Source: Hippasteria phrygiana (taxonomy: Eukaryota; Echinodermata; Asteroidea; Valvatida; Goniasteridae). Taken from it: DNA of 64,000 bases. Each line of letters starts with the position of its first letter. Position 1 is the stretch's first letter. The notes under the pieces were generated by a model, which saw only the letters and a program-made list of their open reading frames with translations, did not search any database and had not been told where the DNA came from. Below are positions 30,503 to 43,300 of this stretch, one piece after another. The stretch covers positions 1,798,001-1,862,000 of the forward strand of contig JAZGUH010000261.1 in the NCBI GenBank assembly GCA_037893225.1. Reading direction: 5' to 3'. Position numbers and translations under genes: made by a program.

Positions 30503-30883
30503 ACAAAAATTGGTCAGGAAGAGGGGAATATTGGTAAATAACCAACCCTCCTTGACCTTGTCATGCTTGTCCTTGATAACAACTGTCTAATTATAACTAG
30601 CCCTATGGGCTCCGTGCGCCAACAAAAGAGGGCGCTGTCCACATAGCAATCGCACTTCCGTGGGGAGTACGTCGCTGGTATTACGCACTGCGCTCCTCGT
30701 TCATTTGATACTCGTATACCAGTGGGATTGCTTTGTCTGTTTGCCGACTCTCGATAATTGAGTTTTAAATAAGAATATCACAGCGGGAACCAGACACTTA
30801 ATATGAGGTCAGGTAAGATGGCGTCGATATTGACCCCCCAACTCGCCTTTTCTTTCCGCTGAGGGGGTAGTTGTGCACGGAGC
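30503..30883. other. No gene seen
   Basis: Unique sequence between the poly-C tract and the next foldback element. Confidence 0.4.
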
Positions 30884-31286
30884 TCATACTATGCCCCGCC
30901 GCACGAGTAGACTCATGCTCTGGGCCATACTGCGCTGCGTGCAAAAAAATGGCGATTTTTTTGGTTTTTTAAATGGAAATCATTCGGCCTTAAACTCGGC
31001 ATATAGGTTAACTTACCCAAGCATCTCAAAATTTCACCATAATTAGGACTTTTCATGGTTCTATCTGGTGTAATTTGCCTTAAAATGGATGTCCATGCAC
31101 CAGTTTATGGTATATTTCATAAAACAACCGTCTGGTTTTTTGGTGCGATGAGCTGTGTGCGCCTGTATGCCGAGTTTAAGGCCGAATGATTTCCATTAAA
31201 AAAACAAAAAAAATCGCCAACTTTTTGCACGCAGCGCAGTATGGCCCAGAGCGTGAGTCTACTCGTGCGGCGGGGCATAGTATAGG
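30884..31286. mobile_element. ~400-bp element with ~120-bp inverted termini
   Basis: ATACTATGCCCCGCCGCACG at the left is complemented by CGTGCGGCGGGGCATAGTAT at the right. Pairing runs through GAGTAGACTCA-GCTCTGGG, CATACTGCGCTGCGTGC and GGAAATCATTCGGCCTTAAA. The spacer is about 160 bp with no coding. It is a non-autonomous DNA element; the superfamily is not determined. Confidence 0.82.
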
Positions 31287-32624
31287 GCTAAATTATAACA
31301 TGTGCACAATTTATGTTACTTGTAAGTACATGTAGGGCTGTTGTCAACAGGCATTTTGTCTACAATGTTGGCGACAATAGCATTTGTCCGACATTGTGAT
31401 ACAAAAGACTCATTGTCTAAAAAATTTTTTTTAATAAAAAACATCGCACGCAATTTATGTGCGATAAAACGCCAATTTTTTTCACAAGTTACACAAAATA
31501 GATTAATGTGAGACCTAGCTTACTACTATAATGTTTTAGTATGCAAATTAACAACCCATGTTTTTTTATGTGTTTTCTTGTCCAAAACGCTGACTAACTT
31601 GCAGTGTATTTAGCCCTTGAGTTTCCCTGGACACCACCATTTTCTTACCTACATTGGCGGCGCACGAAACAGAAATTGAGTTCAACGCACGGGCCGGCGA
31701 TGGGCCATTTGTGCGCCAACTTGGCTTTAGCTAGTTGCAACATGATCCCTGCACGCCCTGCAAAGCCAGCCTTGGCTCTCTCTCAAGTTGCAAAACAGAA
31801 AGGTCACGACCATTGTTTACAGGGTTCGGCTTATTTTTTTTTTTTCATTACAATGATTGCTAAATGTAATTATTAGTTGTAAAAGTCTGAATAAAAACCT
31901 ATATATTAATTAGGGATATAACGATACCACAATACGTATCGCGGTATTTAATGTAAAAAAAACATGCAAAATTATGTTTTATTTCCATACGATATAACAA
32001 ATTTAATGCACTGGTAATGAAGTTACATGCTCAATTTCCACATAATATCGTATGAATTTTGTAAGATCTAAAATAAAAACAATATAAACGTGGGAACCTT
32101 TTTTCTTTTTTTAAATTGTGCTGCAAAAATATTACTGATTCAGAGACACGCATGTAAACACAACTTGTGGGAAGAATTTAGTAACGATCAACAGTGTACA
32201 GCATTTGAAGTGGGGATGATTTTTCCAAATTCTCACTACATTCGTGGCTGTATTTTTTGTGTGCGTGCGCCAATCATCCAGTAACCACGCTCTTAAGTTC
32301 CATATAAGGTTAACAATCAAGAAACCTGTTGTGTCTGCACTGCACCTATATGTACTACATTTTTATTGGCTAATAATGAACATGTATGCATGATGCATAT
32401 CGCATACACGTGGGCGGGCACGCACACGTGACGTCGAGCTTGAGCATGTACAATGTACACTTCTGATCGTGGATCAGGTTTTGCCAGCTAAAATAGTTGT
32501 TAGGACAGCAAATGACTTAACAACGTATGAGCATGGAGGAATAAGACAATAATACGTGTTTAAAATATGCCCGATATCCGATCGTAACATCGCTACGATT
32601 TGTAGCGTAAATGCAATTGCAATT

Positions 32625-34759
32625 GGGTCATTCCATGAAGTTGAGACACAATGTGTGACATAGTGTTAACTATTTTAAATTGCTATAAAATAAATTTGTT
32701 GCACCACCTGGGATTCTATACAATTATTTCATCATAGCTTAGATTCATTGTGACATAATATTTAGTTTAGGGTCCTCTTTCTTGAGTTTCACATCAACTC
32801 CCATAATACTATGGATAAATCAAGGATGTAACAAGGGACACGGTTTCCCAATTGCATCTTAGTTTATGTTGCTCATATAATTCATAAATAATGAATGTTA
32901 AAGCATCCAAATCTGTATGTGGTAGTTAAAAAATGTTCTCCTTTTACATACCCATTAGGGCTGTTGTCGTTGGCAAAATAAAATTCTGACGTCGACAAAT
33001 TGTCGACAAAAGCAAGTTACAAGTCGGGTAAATAAATCACGCATTGACTAAAACACGTAAAACATTTATATTACTGAAAAACGGACGTGAAGTCTGATTT
33101 CTTACCTTTGTTCTTTAGTCATTACTGTAATAATTGTTGAATTCCTGGTCATTTCCGACGTTCATACATGTAGTTTAAGGTAAAGTAAATGTATTATTTA
33201 AAACAACAAACATTGTTCTTCTCCAAGCCCTGATCCCGCTTGGCAATGTTTTAATTTGGAAATATCATGTGTCCTGTATTAAGCAAGGGCCATGCGCAAT
33301 GTGACCAGGAATTTCCCAGGTTATTTTTAGAACAGCTCGCGCAAAAATCGGTTTGGAAAATACCAAATGCCATTGCATTCACGGATGCTACAGATCGTAG
33401 CGATGATATTATGATCGGACATCGGACATTTTCTGACCACGTATCGTATTAATTTTGTCCGACATACTTGCTGTCCGCCGAACAACCAGTTCTATTTTAG
33501 CTGGCAAAACCAGCCAATGTGCAATACAGCCACAACGGGTTGCTGATCGTTGACCCTATATGGAACTTAAGGGCGTGGTTACTTGATGATTGATACGCAC
33601 ATGTACAGCCATGAATGTAGTGAGAATTTGGCAAAAACACACCACTGAGTCTTCAAATGCTGTATACACTGTTGATCATTATTAAATTCTTCCTGGGAGT
33701 TGTGCTTACATATCTCTGAATCGGTACTATTTTTGCGGCACAATTTTTGTTTTCTCGTTTATACTGTTTTTATTTCAGATCTTACAAAATTTATACTATA
33801 TTATGTGGAAATTACGCATGTACGTAACTTCATGCATTCATTTTTATATATTATGTGGGAATAAAGCTTTTTTGGGGGGTGGTCTTTTATATTTTTTTGT
33901 TTTTATGGGGGTTATTATTACTATTTTTTTACGTAAGGTTTTTATTCAGACTTTTACAACTAATTATTACATTTATCAATCATTGTAATTGAGGAAAAAA
34001 ATAAGCCGAACTCTGTAAACAATGGTCATGACCTTCTTGTTTTGCAACTTGAGAGCGAGCCACGGCACGCGGGGATTATGTTGCATGCAACCAGCTAAGC
34101 TACTATGTAAGTTGGCGCTGTGCGTTGAACTCAATTTGTTTTGTGCGCTGCCATAGTGAAAGATAGGTAAGAAAATGGTGGTGTCCAGGGAAACTCACGG
34201 GCTATTAAAATACACCGCAAGTAAGTCAGTGTTTTGGACAAGAAAACATGAAAATACATGGGTTGTTAATGCATACTAGAACATTATACAAATGTAATAA
34301 GCTAGGTCTCGCATTAGTTTATTATGTGTAACTTGTGACAAAAATCGGTGTTTTATCGCACACAAATTGTGTGCGATGTTTTTTTTTATTTATTATTTTT
34401 TTGTCGACAATGAGTCATTTGTATCGACATGTCGGGAAAATGTCGTTGTCGCCAACATTGTCGACAAAAGGCCTGTTGGCAACAGCCCCTTTTTTATCCT
34501 CTGAACCCTATTTGTACTTTGTAATCTTTTATGTCACAAGATTTCCCCATAATTTAGTCCGGGACACCGTCACACTTGGTGACAAAACATAAATATATCA
34601 CATATATTGCCCTCATGTTTTGTATCATTCGAAAGCCTTCCTTTTACTCTTCAAGTTCATGTATAATCACCATTAAAGCCAGTTTGGTTTAAACAAGAAA
34701 AACAATTACATGATCAAAGAATGCCAAAATGTGTGTGTCTCAATTTCATGGAATAACCC
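32625..34759 (+). mobile_element. Element F inserted in E, itself interrupted
   Basis: The termini GGGTCATTCCATGAAGTTGA and, reversed, GGGTTATTCCATGAAATTGA are followed by GACACA on both sides. Without the inner insertion, F is about 600 bp. The uninterrupted E-family copy inside it shows the empty site (ATGGCATTTGGTATTTT), which corresponds to the flanks ATTGCAATT and ATTTGGTGTTTT. No coding sequence is seen. The superfamily is unknown. Confidence 0.72.
32956..34490 (-). mobile_element. Second copy of the hAT-like element (E'), reversed, inside F
   Basis: Its left end TAGGGCTGTTGTCGTTGGC equals the right end of E, and its right end (GCCTGTTGGCAACAGCCCC) equals the left end of E. The ~1.53-kb body is collinear with E in reverse, for example TGCAACTTGAGAGCGAGCC against its complement near 31780. 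E' is complete, whereas E is split, so E' arrived last. Confidence 0.8.
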
Positions 34760-35130
34760 ATTTGGTGTTTTGGATCAGTCCAAACCAATTTTTGCGCGAG
34801 CTGTTGTAATAATAGCTTGTGGAATTTCTGGTCACACTGTGCATGGCCCTTGGTTATGACACATGATATTTCCAAATGAAAACATTGACAAGAACGAGAT
34901 CGGGGCTTGCAGAAGAAAAATGTTTGTTGTTTTAAATAATACATTTACTTTACCTTAAACTATGTATGAACGTCGGTAATGACCAGGAATTCAGCGTTTC
35001 AGTAATATAAACAAAGTTGTACATGTAGTAAATGCGTGATTTATTTACCCGACTTGTAACTTGCTTTTGTCGACAATTTGTCGACGTCGGAGTTTGTCAG
35101 CAAAAAAAATCGCCAACGACTACAGCCCTA

Positions 35131-35419
35131 CTACAGTTGCATGCAATAATTTGTCGTTACCCGACCTTGACCTGGGACATCAGAAGGTTTTTTTTGTCAC
35201 TCAAATTCTGTAACAATACATGTACATTATGACATTATCCCCAGGCTTTAGGATGGCTGCTACGCACAATATCTATTGGTACACTTGAGGCATAGAAACA
35301 AATGTAAAAAATTCATGCAAGAAGAGTCACCATTAAACATGTTAAACTGGTCTTCAACACTGTATTTTGTCAATAATCACTTTTTAAAATGTCTATAAAA
35401 TGAACATTTTATTTCACAG
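35131..35419. other. No gene seen; intron-like sequence
   Basis: AT-rich stretch leading to the splice acceptor at 35418-35419. Confidence 0.4.
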
Positions 35420-35493
35420 CATACTGCTGCTCTGAGTTGTTCAAAGACAATGGCATACTGGTGTTTCTCAACAAAGCCATCCTCAAAGATAAG
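35420..35493 (+). CDS. Internal coding exon, unrecognised protein (24 codons)
   Basis: A strong acceptor (TTTTATTTCACAG) and donor (AAG|GTAGGC) bound 74 nt. Taking two bases to finish a split codon, the frame reads YCCSELFKDNGILVFLNKAI then LKDK with no stop. It ends on a codon boundary. The amphipathic hydrophobic pattern looks like part of an alpha-helical repeat protein, but 24 residues do not allow a family call. A second frame is also open. No flanking exon is seen upstream: 31.3-35.1 kb is transposon. Downstream the donor leads straight into the 40-bp minisatellite, which would be intronic. Confidence 0.55.
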
Positions 35494-37759
35494 GTAGGCA
35501 TGAGGTTTGTACTAATCATTATCCAAAGTCCAGAGAAAGATGCCCTTGTTTTAAAGAAGATGTTGATTGCTGAAAGAAGTCTACTTCATTTTGTAGTTTT
35601 ATGTAGATTGCGTATTGTAAAATAAAATGGCCAATTATTTCTGCCATGAAATGAAAAAAAAGTGACTTTTGACAGCAATGTTGATTTTGATGAGATGGGA
35701 AAGATCAGAAAGTCGGTGGTGCAGGACGGGTAGATGCGAAAAAGATCGGAAAGTTGGTGCGAGCTGGGCGAGATGGTAAAGATCAGAGAGTGGTGGTGCG
35801 GGACGGGAAAGATGGGAAAGTTGGTGGTGGTAGGACGGGCGACGTGGGAAAGATGGGAAAGTTGGTGGTGCGGGACGGGCAAGATGGAAAAGATCGGAAA
35901 GATGGTGGTGCGGGACGGGCGAGATAGGAAAGATTAGAAAGTTGGTGGTGAGGGACCGGTGAGAGGGGAAAGATTACAAAGTTGGTGGTGCGGGACGGGC
36001 AAGACGGGCAAGATCAGAAAGTTAGTGCAGGATGGGCGAGATGGGAAAGATCGGAGAGTGGTGGTGCGGGACCGGCGAGATGGTAAAGATCAGAGAGTGG
36101 TGGTGCAGGACGGACGAGATGAGAAAGATCGTATAGTTGGTGGTGCGGAACCGGCTAGATGGGAAAGATTGGAAAGTTGGTTGTGCGGGACAGGTGAGAA
36201 GGGAAAGATCGGAAAGTTGGTGGTGCGAGACGGGCGAGATGAGAAAGATCGGAAAGTTGGTGGTGCGGGACGGGCGAGATCGGAAAGTTGGTGCAGGACG
36301 GGCGAGATGGGAAAGATTGGAGAGTGGTGGTGCGGGACCGGCGAGATGGTAAAGATCGCAGAGTTGGTGGTGCGGGACAGGCAAGATAGGAAAGTTCAGA
36401 AAGTTGGCAGTGCAGGGCGGGCGAGATGCGAAAAAGATTGCAAAGTTGGTGCTGCGGGATGGACGAGATAGGAAAGCTCGGAAAAGTTGGTTGTGCGGGA
36501 CGGTTGAGATGGGAAAGATCGTACAGTTGGTGGTGCGGGACAGCCAAGATAGGAAAGATCAGAAAGTTGGCAGTGCAGGGCAGGCAAGATGGAAAATATC
36601 GGAAAGTTGGTGGTGTGGGACTGGCGAAATGGGAAAGATGGGAAAGTTGGTGGTGCGGGACGGGCGAGATGGGAAAGATAGGAAAGATGGTGGTGCTGGA
36701 TGGGTGAGATAGGAAAGATTGGAAAGTTGGTGGTCCGGGACAGGTGAGAGGGGAAAGATTGGAAAGTTGTTTGTGCGAGACGAGAAAGATAGGAAAGTTG
36801 GTTGTGCGGGACGGGCAAGATGGGAAAAAGATTGTAAAGTTGGTGCTGCGGGATTGGCGAGATAGGAAATATAGGAAAAGTTGGTTGTGCGGGATAGGTG
36901 AGATGGGAAAGATCGGAAAGTTGATGGTGCAAGACGGGCAAGATCGGAAAGTTAGTGCAGGACGGGTGAGATGGGAAAGATCGGAGAGGTGTGGTGCGGG
37001 ACCGGCGAGATGGTAAAGATCAGAGAGTGGTGGTGCAGGACGGACGAGATGGGAAAGATCGTATAGTTGGTGGTGCGGAACCGGCTAGATGGGAAAGATT
37101 GGAAAGTTGGTGGTGCGGGACAGGTGAGAAGGGAAAGATCGGAAAGTTGGTGGTGCGAGACGGGCGAGATGGGAAAGATAGGAAAGTTGGTGGTGCGGGA
37201 CGGGCGAGATCGGAAAGTTGGTGCAGGACGGGCGAGATGGGAAAGATCGTATAGTTGGTGGTGCGGAACCGGCTAGATGGGAAAGATTGGAAAGTTGGTG
37301 GTGCGGGACAGGTGAGAAGGGAAAGATCGGAAAGTTGGTGGTGCGAGACGGGCGAGATGGGAAAGATCGGAAAGTTGGTGGTGCGGGACAGGCGAGATGG
37401 GAAAGATAGGAAAGATGGTGGTGCGGGATGGGCGAGATGGGAAAGATAGGAAAGTTGGGGGTGCGGGACGGGCGAGATGCGAAAAAGATTGTAAAGTTGG
37501 TGCTGCGGGATCGGCGAGATAGGAAAGCTCGGAAAAGTTTGTTGTGCGGGACGGGTGAGATGGGAAGGATCGGAAAGTCGGTGGTGCAGGACGGGAAAGA
37601 TAGGAAAGATGGTTGTGCGGGATGGGCGAGATAGGAAAGATTTGAAAGTTGGTGGTGCGGGACAGGTGAGATGGAAAATATCGGAAAGTTGGTGGTGCGG
37701 GACGGGCGAGATGGGAAAGATGGGAAAGTTGGTGGTGCAGGACTGGAAAGATAGGAAAG

Positions 37760-40700
37760 ATGGTGGTGCGGGATGGGCGAGATAGGAAAGATTTGAAAGT
37801 TGGTGGTGCGGGACAGGTGAGAGGGGAAAGATTGGAAAGTTGGTGGTGCGGGATGGGCGAGATGGGAAAGATAGGAAAGTTGGGGGTGCGGGACGGGCGA
37901 GATGCGAAAAAGATTGTAAAGTTGGTGCTGCGGGATCGGAGAGATAGGAAAGCTCGGAAAAGTTTGTTGTGCGGGACGGGTGAGATGGGAAGGATCGGAA
38001 AGTCGGTGGTGCAGGACGGGAAAGATAGGAAAGATGGTTGTGCGGGATGGGCGAGATAGGAAAGATTTGAAAGTTGGTGGTGCGGGACAGGTGAGAGGGG
38101 AAAGATTGGAAAGTTGGTGGTGCGAGACGGGCGAGATGGGAAAGATAGAAAAGTTGGTGGTGCGGGATGGGCGAGATAGGAAAGCTCGGAAAAGTTGGTG
38201 GTGCAGGACGGGAAAGATAGGAAAGATGGTGGTGCGGGATTGTCGAGATAGGGAAGATTTGAAAGTTGGTGGTGCTGGACAGGTGAGATGGAAAATATCG
38301 GAAAGTTGGTGGTGCGGGACGGGCGAGATGGGAAAGATGGGAAAGTTGGTGGTGCAGGACGGGAAAGATAGGAAAGATGGTGGTGCGGGATGGGCGGGAT
38401 GGGCGAGATAGGAAAGATTTGAAAGTTGGTGGTGCGGGACAGGTGAGAGGGGAAAGATTGGAAAGTTGGTGGTGCGAGACGGGCGAGATGGGAAAGATAG
38501 GAGATTGGTGTTGCGGGACTTGCGAGATGGGAAAGATCGGAAAGTTGGTGGTGCGAGACGGGTGAGATGGGAAAGATCGCAAAGTTGGTGGTGCAGGACA
38601 GGCGAGATGGGAAAGATAGGAAAGATGGTGGTGCGGGATGGGCGAGATGGGAAAGATAGGAAAGTTGGGGGTGCGGGACGGGCGAGATGCGAAAAAGATT
38701 GTAAAGTTGGTGCTGCGGGATCGGCGAGATAGGAAAGCTCGGAAAAGTTTGTTGTGCGGGACGGGTGAGATGGGAAGGATCGGAAAGTCGGTGGTGCAGG
38801 ACGGGAAAGATAGGAAAGATGGTGGTGCGGGATGGGCGAGATAGGAAAGATTTGAAAGTTGGTGGTGCGGGACAGGTGAGAGGGGAAAGATTGGAAAGTT
38901 GGTGGTGCGAGACGGGCGAGATGGGAAGGATAGAAAAGTTGGTGGTGCGGGATGGGCGAGATAGGAATGCTCGGAAAAGTTGGTGGTGCAGGACGGGAAA
39001 GATAGGAAAGATGGTGGTGCGAGATAGGAAAGATTTGAAAGTTGGTGGTGCGGGACAGGTCAGCTGGAAAATATCGGAAAGTTGGTGGTGCGGGACAGGC
39101 GAGATGGGAAAGATGGGAAAGTTGGTGGTGCAGGACGGGAAAGATAGGAAAGATGGTGGTGCGGGATGGGTGAGATAGGAAAGATTTGAAAGTTGGTGGT
39201 GCGGGACAGGTGAGAGGGGAAAGATTGGAAAGTTGGGGGTGCGGGACGGGCGAGATGCGAAAAAGATTGTAAAGTTGGTGCTGCGGGATCGGCGAGATAG
39301 GAAAGATCGGAAAAGTTGGTTGTGCGGGACAGGCGAGATGGGAAAGATCGGAAAGTTGGTGATGCGGGATGGGCGAGATGGAAAAGATAGGAAAGTTGTT
39401 GGTGCGGGACGGGCGAGATGGGAAAGATCGGAAAGTTGGTTGTGCGGGATGGGCGAGATAGGAAAGCTCGGAAAAGTTGGTTGTGCGGGACGGGTGAGAT
39501 GGGAAGGATAGGAAAGATGGTGGTGCGGGATGCGCGAGATGGAAAAGATAGGAAAGTTGGGGGTGCGGGACGGGCGAGATGCGAAAATGATTGTAAAGTT
39601 GGTGCTGCGGGATCGGCGAGATGGGAAAGATCGGAAAGTTGGTGGTGTGGGACGGGCGAGAAGGGAAAGATAGGAAAGATGGTGGTGCTGGATGGGCGAG
39701 ATAGGAAAGATTGGAAAGTTGGTGTTGCGGGATGGGCGAGATAGGAAACCTCGGAAAAGTTGGTTGTGCGGGACGGGTGAGATGGGAAGGATCAGAAAGT
39801 TGCTGGTGCGGGACGGGCGAGATGGGAAAGATCGGAAAGTTGGTGCGGGACGGGCGAGATGGGAAAGACCGGAAAGTTGGTGCGGGACGGGCGAGATGGG
39901 AAAGATCGTAGAGTTGGTGGTGCGGGACAGCCAAGATAGGAGAGATGGTGGTGCGAGATGGGCGAGATGGGAAAGATAGGAAAGTTGGGGGTGCGGGACG
40001 GGCGAGATGCGAAAAAGATTGTAAAGTTGGTGGTGTAGGACGGGAAAGATAGGAAAGATGGTGGTGTGGGATGGGCGAGATAGGAAAGATTTGAAAGTTG
40101 GTGGTGCGAGACAGGTGAGAGGGGAAAGATAGGAAAGATGGTGGTGCGGGATGGGCGAGATGGGAAAGATAGGAAAGTTGGGGGTGCGGGACGGGCGAGA
40201 TGCGAAAAAGATTGTAAAGTTGGTGCTGCGGGATCGGCGAGATAGGAAAGCTCGGAAAAGTTTGTTGTGCGGGACGGGTGAGATGGGAAGGATCGGAAAG
40301 TCGGTGGTGCAGGACGGGAAAGCTAGGAAAGATGGTTGTGCGGGATGGGCGAGATAGGAAAGATTTGAAAGTTGGTGGTGCGGGACAGGTGAGATGGAAA
40401 ATATCGGAAAGTTGGTGGTGCGGGACGGGCGAGATGGGAAAGATGGGAAAGTTGGTGGTGCAGGACTGGAAAGATAGGAAAGATGGTGGTGCGGGATGGG
40501 CGAGATAGGAAAGATTTGAAAGTTTGTGGTGCGGGACAGGTGAGAGGGGAAAGATTGGAAAGTTGGTGGTGCGGGATGGGCGAGATGGGAAAGATAGGAA
40601 AGTTGGGGGTGCGGGACGGGCGAGATGCGAAAAAGATTGTAAAGTTGGTGCTGCGGGATCGGAGAGATAGGAAAGCTCGGAAAAGTTTGTTGTGCGGGAC

Positions 40701-43300
40701 GGGTGAGATGGGAAGGATCGGAAAGTCGGTGGTGCAGGACGGGAAAGATAGGAAAGATGGTTGTGCGGGATGGGCGAGATAGGAAAGATTTGAAAGTTGG
40801 TGGTGCGGGACAGGTGAGAGGGGAAAGATTGGAAAGTTGGTGGTGCGAGACGGGCGAGATGGGAAAGATAGAAAAGTTGGTGGTGCGGGATGGGCGAGAT
40901 AGGAAAGCTCGGAAAAGTTGGTGGTGCAGGACGGGAAAGATAGGAAAGATGGTGGTGCGGGATTGTCGAGATAGGAAAGATTTGAAAGTTGGTGGTGCTG
41001 GACAGGTGAGATGGAAAATATCGGAAAGTTGGTGGTGCGGGACGGGCGAGATGGGAAAGATGGGAAAGTTGGTGGTGCAGGACGGGAAAGATAGGAAAGA
41101 TGGTGGTGCGGGATGGGCGGGATGGGCGAGATAGGAAAGATTTGAAAGTTGGTGGTGCGGGACAGGTGAGAGGGGAAAGATTGGAAAGTTGGTGGTGCGA
41201 GACGGGCGAGATGGGAAAGATAGGAGATTGGTGTTGCGGGACTTGCGAGATGGGAAAGATCGGAAAGTTGGTGGTGCGAGACGGGCGAGATGGGAAAGAT
41301 TGCAAAGTTGGTGGTGCAGGACAGGCGAGATGGGAAAGATAGGAAAGATGGTGGTGCGGGATGGGCGAGATGGGAAAGATAGGAAAGTTGGGGGTGCGGG
41401 ACGGGCGAGATGCGAAAAAGATTGTAAAGTTGGTGCTGCGGGATCGGCGAGATAGGAAAGCTCGGAAAAGTTTGTTGTGCGGGACGGGTGAGATGGGAAG
41501 GATCGGAAAGTCGGTGGTGCAGGACGGGAAAGATAGGAAAGATGGTGGTGCGGGATGGGCGAGATAGGAAAGATTTGAAAGTTGGTGGTGCGGGACAGGT
41601 GAGAGGGGAAAGATTGGAAAGTTGGTGGTGCGAGACGGGCGAGATGGGAAGGATAGAAAAGTTGGTGGTGCGGGATGGGCGAGATAGGAATGCTCGGAAA
41701 AGTTGGTGGTGCAGGACGGGAAAGATAGGAAAGATGGTGCTGCGAGATAGGAAAGATTTGAAAGTTGGTGGTGCGGGACAGGTCAGATGGAAAATATCGG
41801 AAAGTTGGTGGTGCGGTACAGGCGAGATGGGAAAGATGGGAAAGTTGGTGGTGCAGGACGGGAAAGATAGGAAAGATGGTGGTGCGGGATGGGTGAGATA
41901 GGAAAGATTTGAAAGTTGGTGGTGCGGGACAGGTGAGAGGGGAAAGATTGGAAAGTTGGGGGTGCGGGACGGGCGAGATGCGAAAAAGATTGTAAAGTTG
42001 GTGGTGCAGGACGGGAAAGATAGGAAAGATGGTGGTGCGGGATGGGCGAGATAGGAAAGATTTGAAAGTTGGTGGTGCGGGACAGGTGAGAGGGGAAAGA
42101 TTGGAAAGTTGGTGGTGCGAGACGGGCGAGATGGGAAAGATAGGAGATTGGTGTTGCGGGACTTGCGAGATGGGAAAGATCGGAAAGTTGGTGGTGCGAG
42201 ACGGGCGAGATGGGAAAGATAGGAAAGTTGGGGGTGCGGGACGGGCGAGATGCGCAAAAGATTGTAAAGTTGGTGCTGCGGGATCGGCGAGATAGGAAAG
42301 CTCGGAAAAGTTTGTTGTGCGGGACGGGTGAGATGGGAAGGATCGGAAAGTCGGTGGTGCAGGACGGGAAAGATAGGAAAGATGGTGGTGCGGGATGGGC
42401 GAGATAGGAAAGATTTGAAAGTTGGTGGTGCGGGACAGGTGAGAGGGGAAAGATTGGAAAGTTGGTGGTGCGAGACGGGCGAGATGGGAAAGATAGAAAA
42501 GTTGGTGGTGCGGGATGGGCGAGATAGGAAAGCTCGGAAAAGTTGGTGGTGCAGGACGGGAAAGATTTGAAAGTTGGTGGTGCGGGACAGGTCAGATGGA
42601 AAATATCGGAAAGTTGGTTGTGCGGGACAGGTGAGATGGGAAAGATAGGAAAGTTGGTGATGCGGGACGGGCGAGATGGAAAAGATAGGAAAGTTGGTGG
42701 TGCGGGACTGGCGAGATGGGAAAGATCGGAAAGTTGGTGGTGCGGGATGGGCGAGATAGGAAAGCTCGGAAAAGTTGGTTGTGCGGGACGGGTGAGATGG
42801 GAAGGATAGGAAAGATGGTGGTGCGGGATGCGCGAGATGGAAAAGATAGGAAAGTTGGGGGTGCGGGACGGGCGAGATGCGAAAATGATTGTAAAGTTGG
42901 TGCTGCGGGATCGGCGAGATAGGAAAGATCGGAAAAGTTGGTTGTGCGGTACAGGTGAGATGGGAAAGATCGGAAAGTTGGTGGTGTGGGACGGGCGAGA
43001 AGGGAAAGATAGGAAAGATGGTGGTGCTGGATGGGCGAGATAGTAAAGATTGGAAAGTTGGTGTTGCGGGACAGGTGAGAGGGGAAAGATTGGAAAGTTG
43101 GTGGTGCGAGACGGGCAAGATGGGAAAGATCGGAAAGATAGGAAAGTTGGTGGTGCGGGACGGGCAATATGGGAAAGATAGGAAAGTTGGTGGTGCGTGA
43201 CGGGCGAGATGCGAAAAGATTATAAAGTTGGTGCTGCGGGATGGGCGAGATAGGAAAGATAGGAAAAGTTGGGGGTGCGGTACAGGTGAGATGGGAAAGA
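37760..43300 (+). repeat. Higher-order duplication, period 2723 bp
   Basis: The rare variant GAGATTGGTGTTGCGGGACT occurs at 38501 and again at 41224. The order of unit variants over about 37.4-39.2 kb is repeated at about 40.1-41.9 kb with very few changes. This shows a recent segmental copy of about 68 units. Confidence 0.85.

Larger units (their letters stand above)
31333..35130 (+). mobile_element. hAT-like element E, split by nested insertions
   Basis: The ends are TAGGGCTGTTGTCAACAGG (left) and, reversed, TAGGGCTGTAGTCGTTGGC (right). TAGGGCTG with GTCGAC words is typical of animal hAT termini. Removing the insertion at 32625-34759 leaves about 1.66 kb. There is no transposase frame, so it is non-autonomous. 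The flanking 8-mers (GTACATGT, CTACAGTT) match only in part. The interior has simple poly-T runs and GATACCACAATACGTATCG. Confidence 0.8.
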
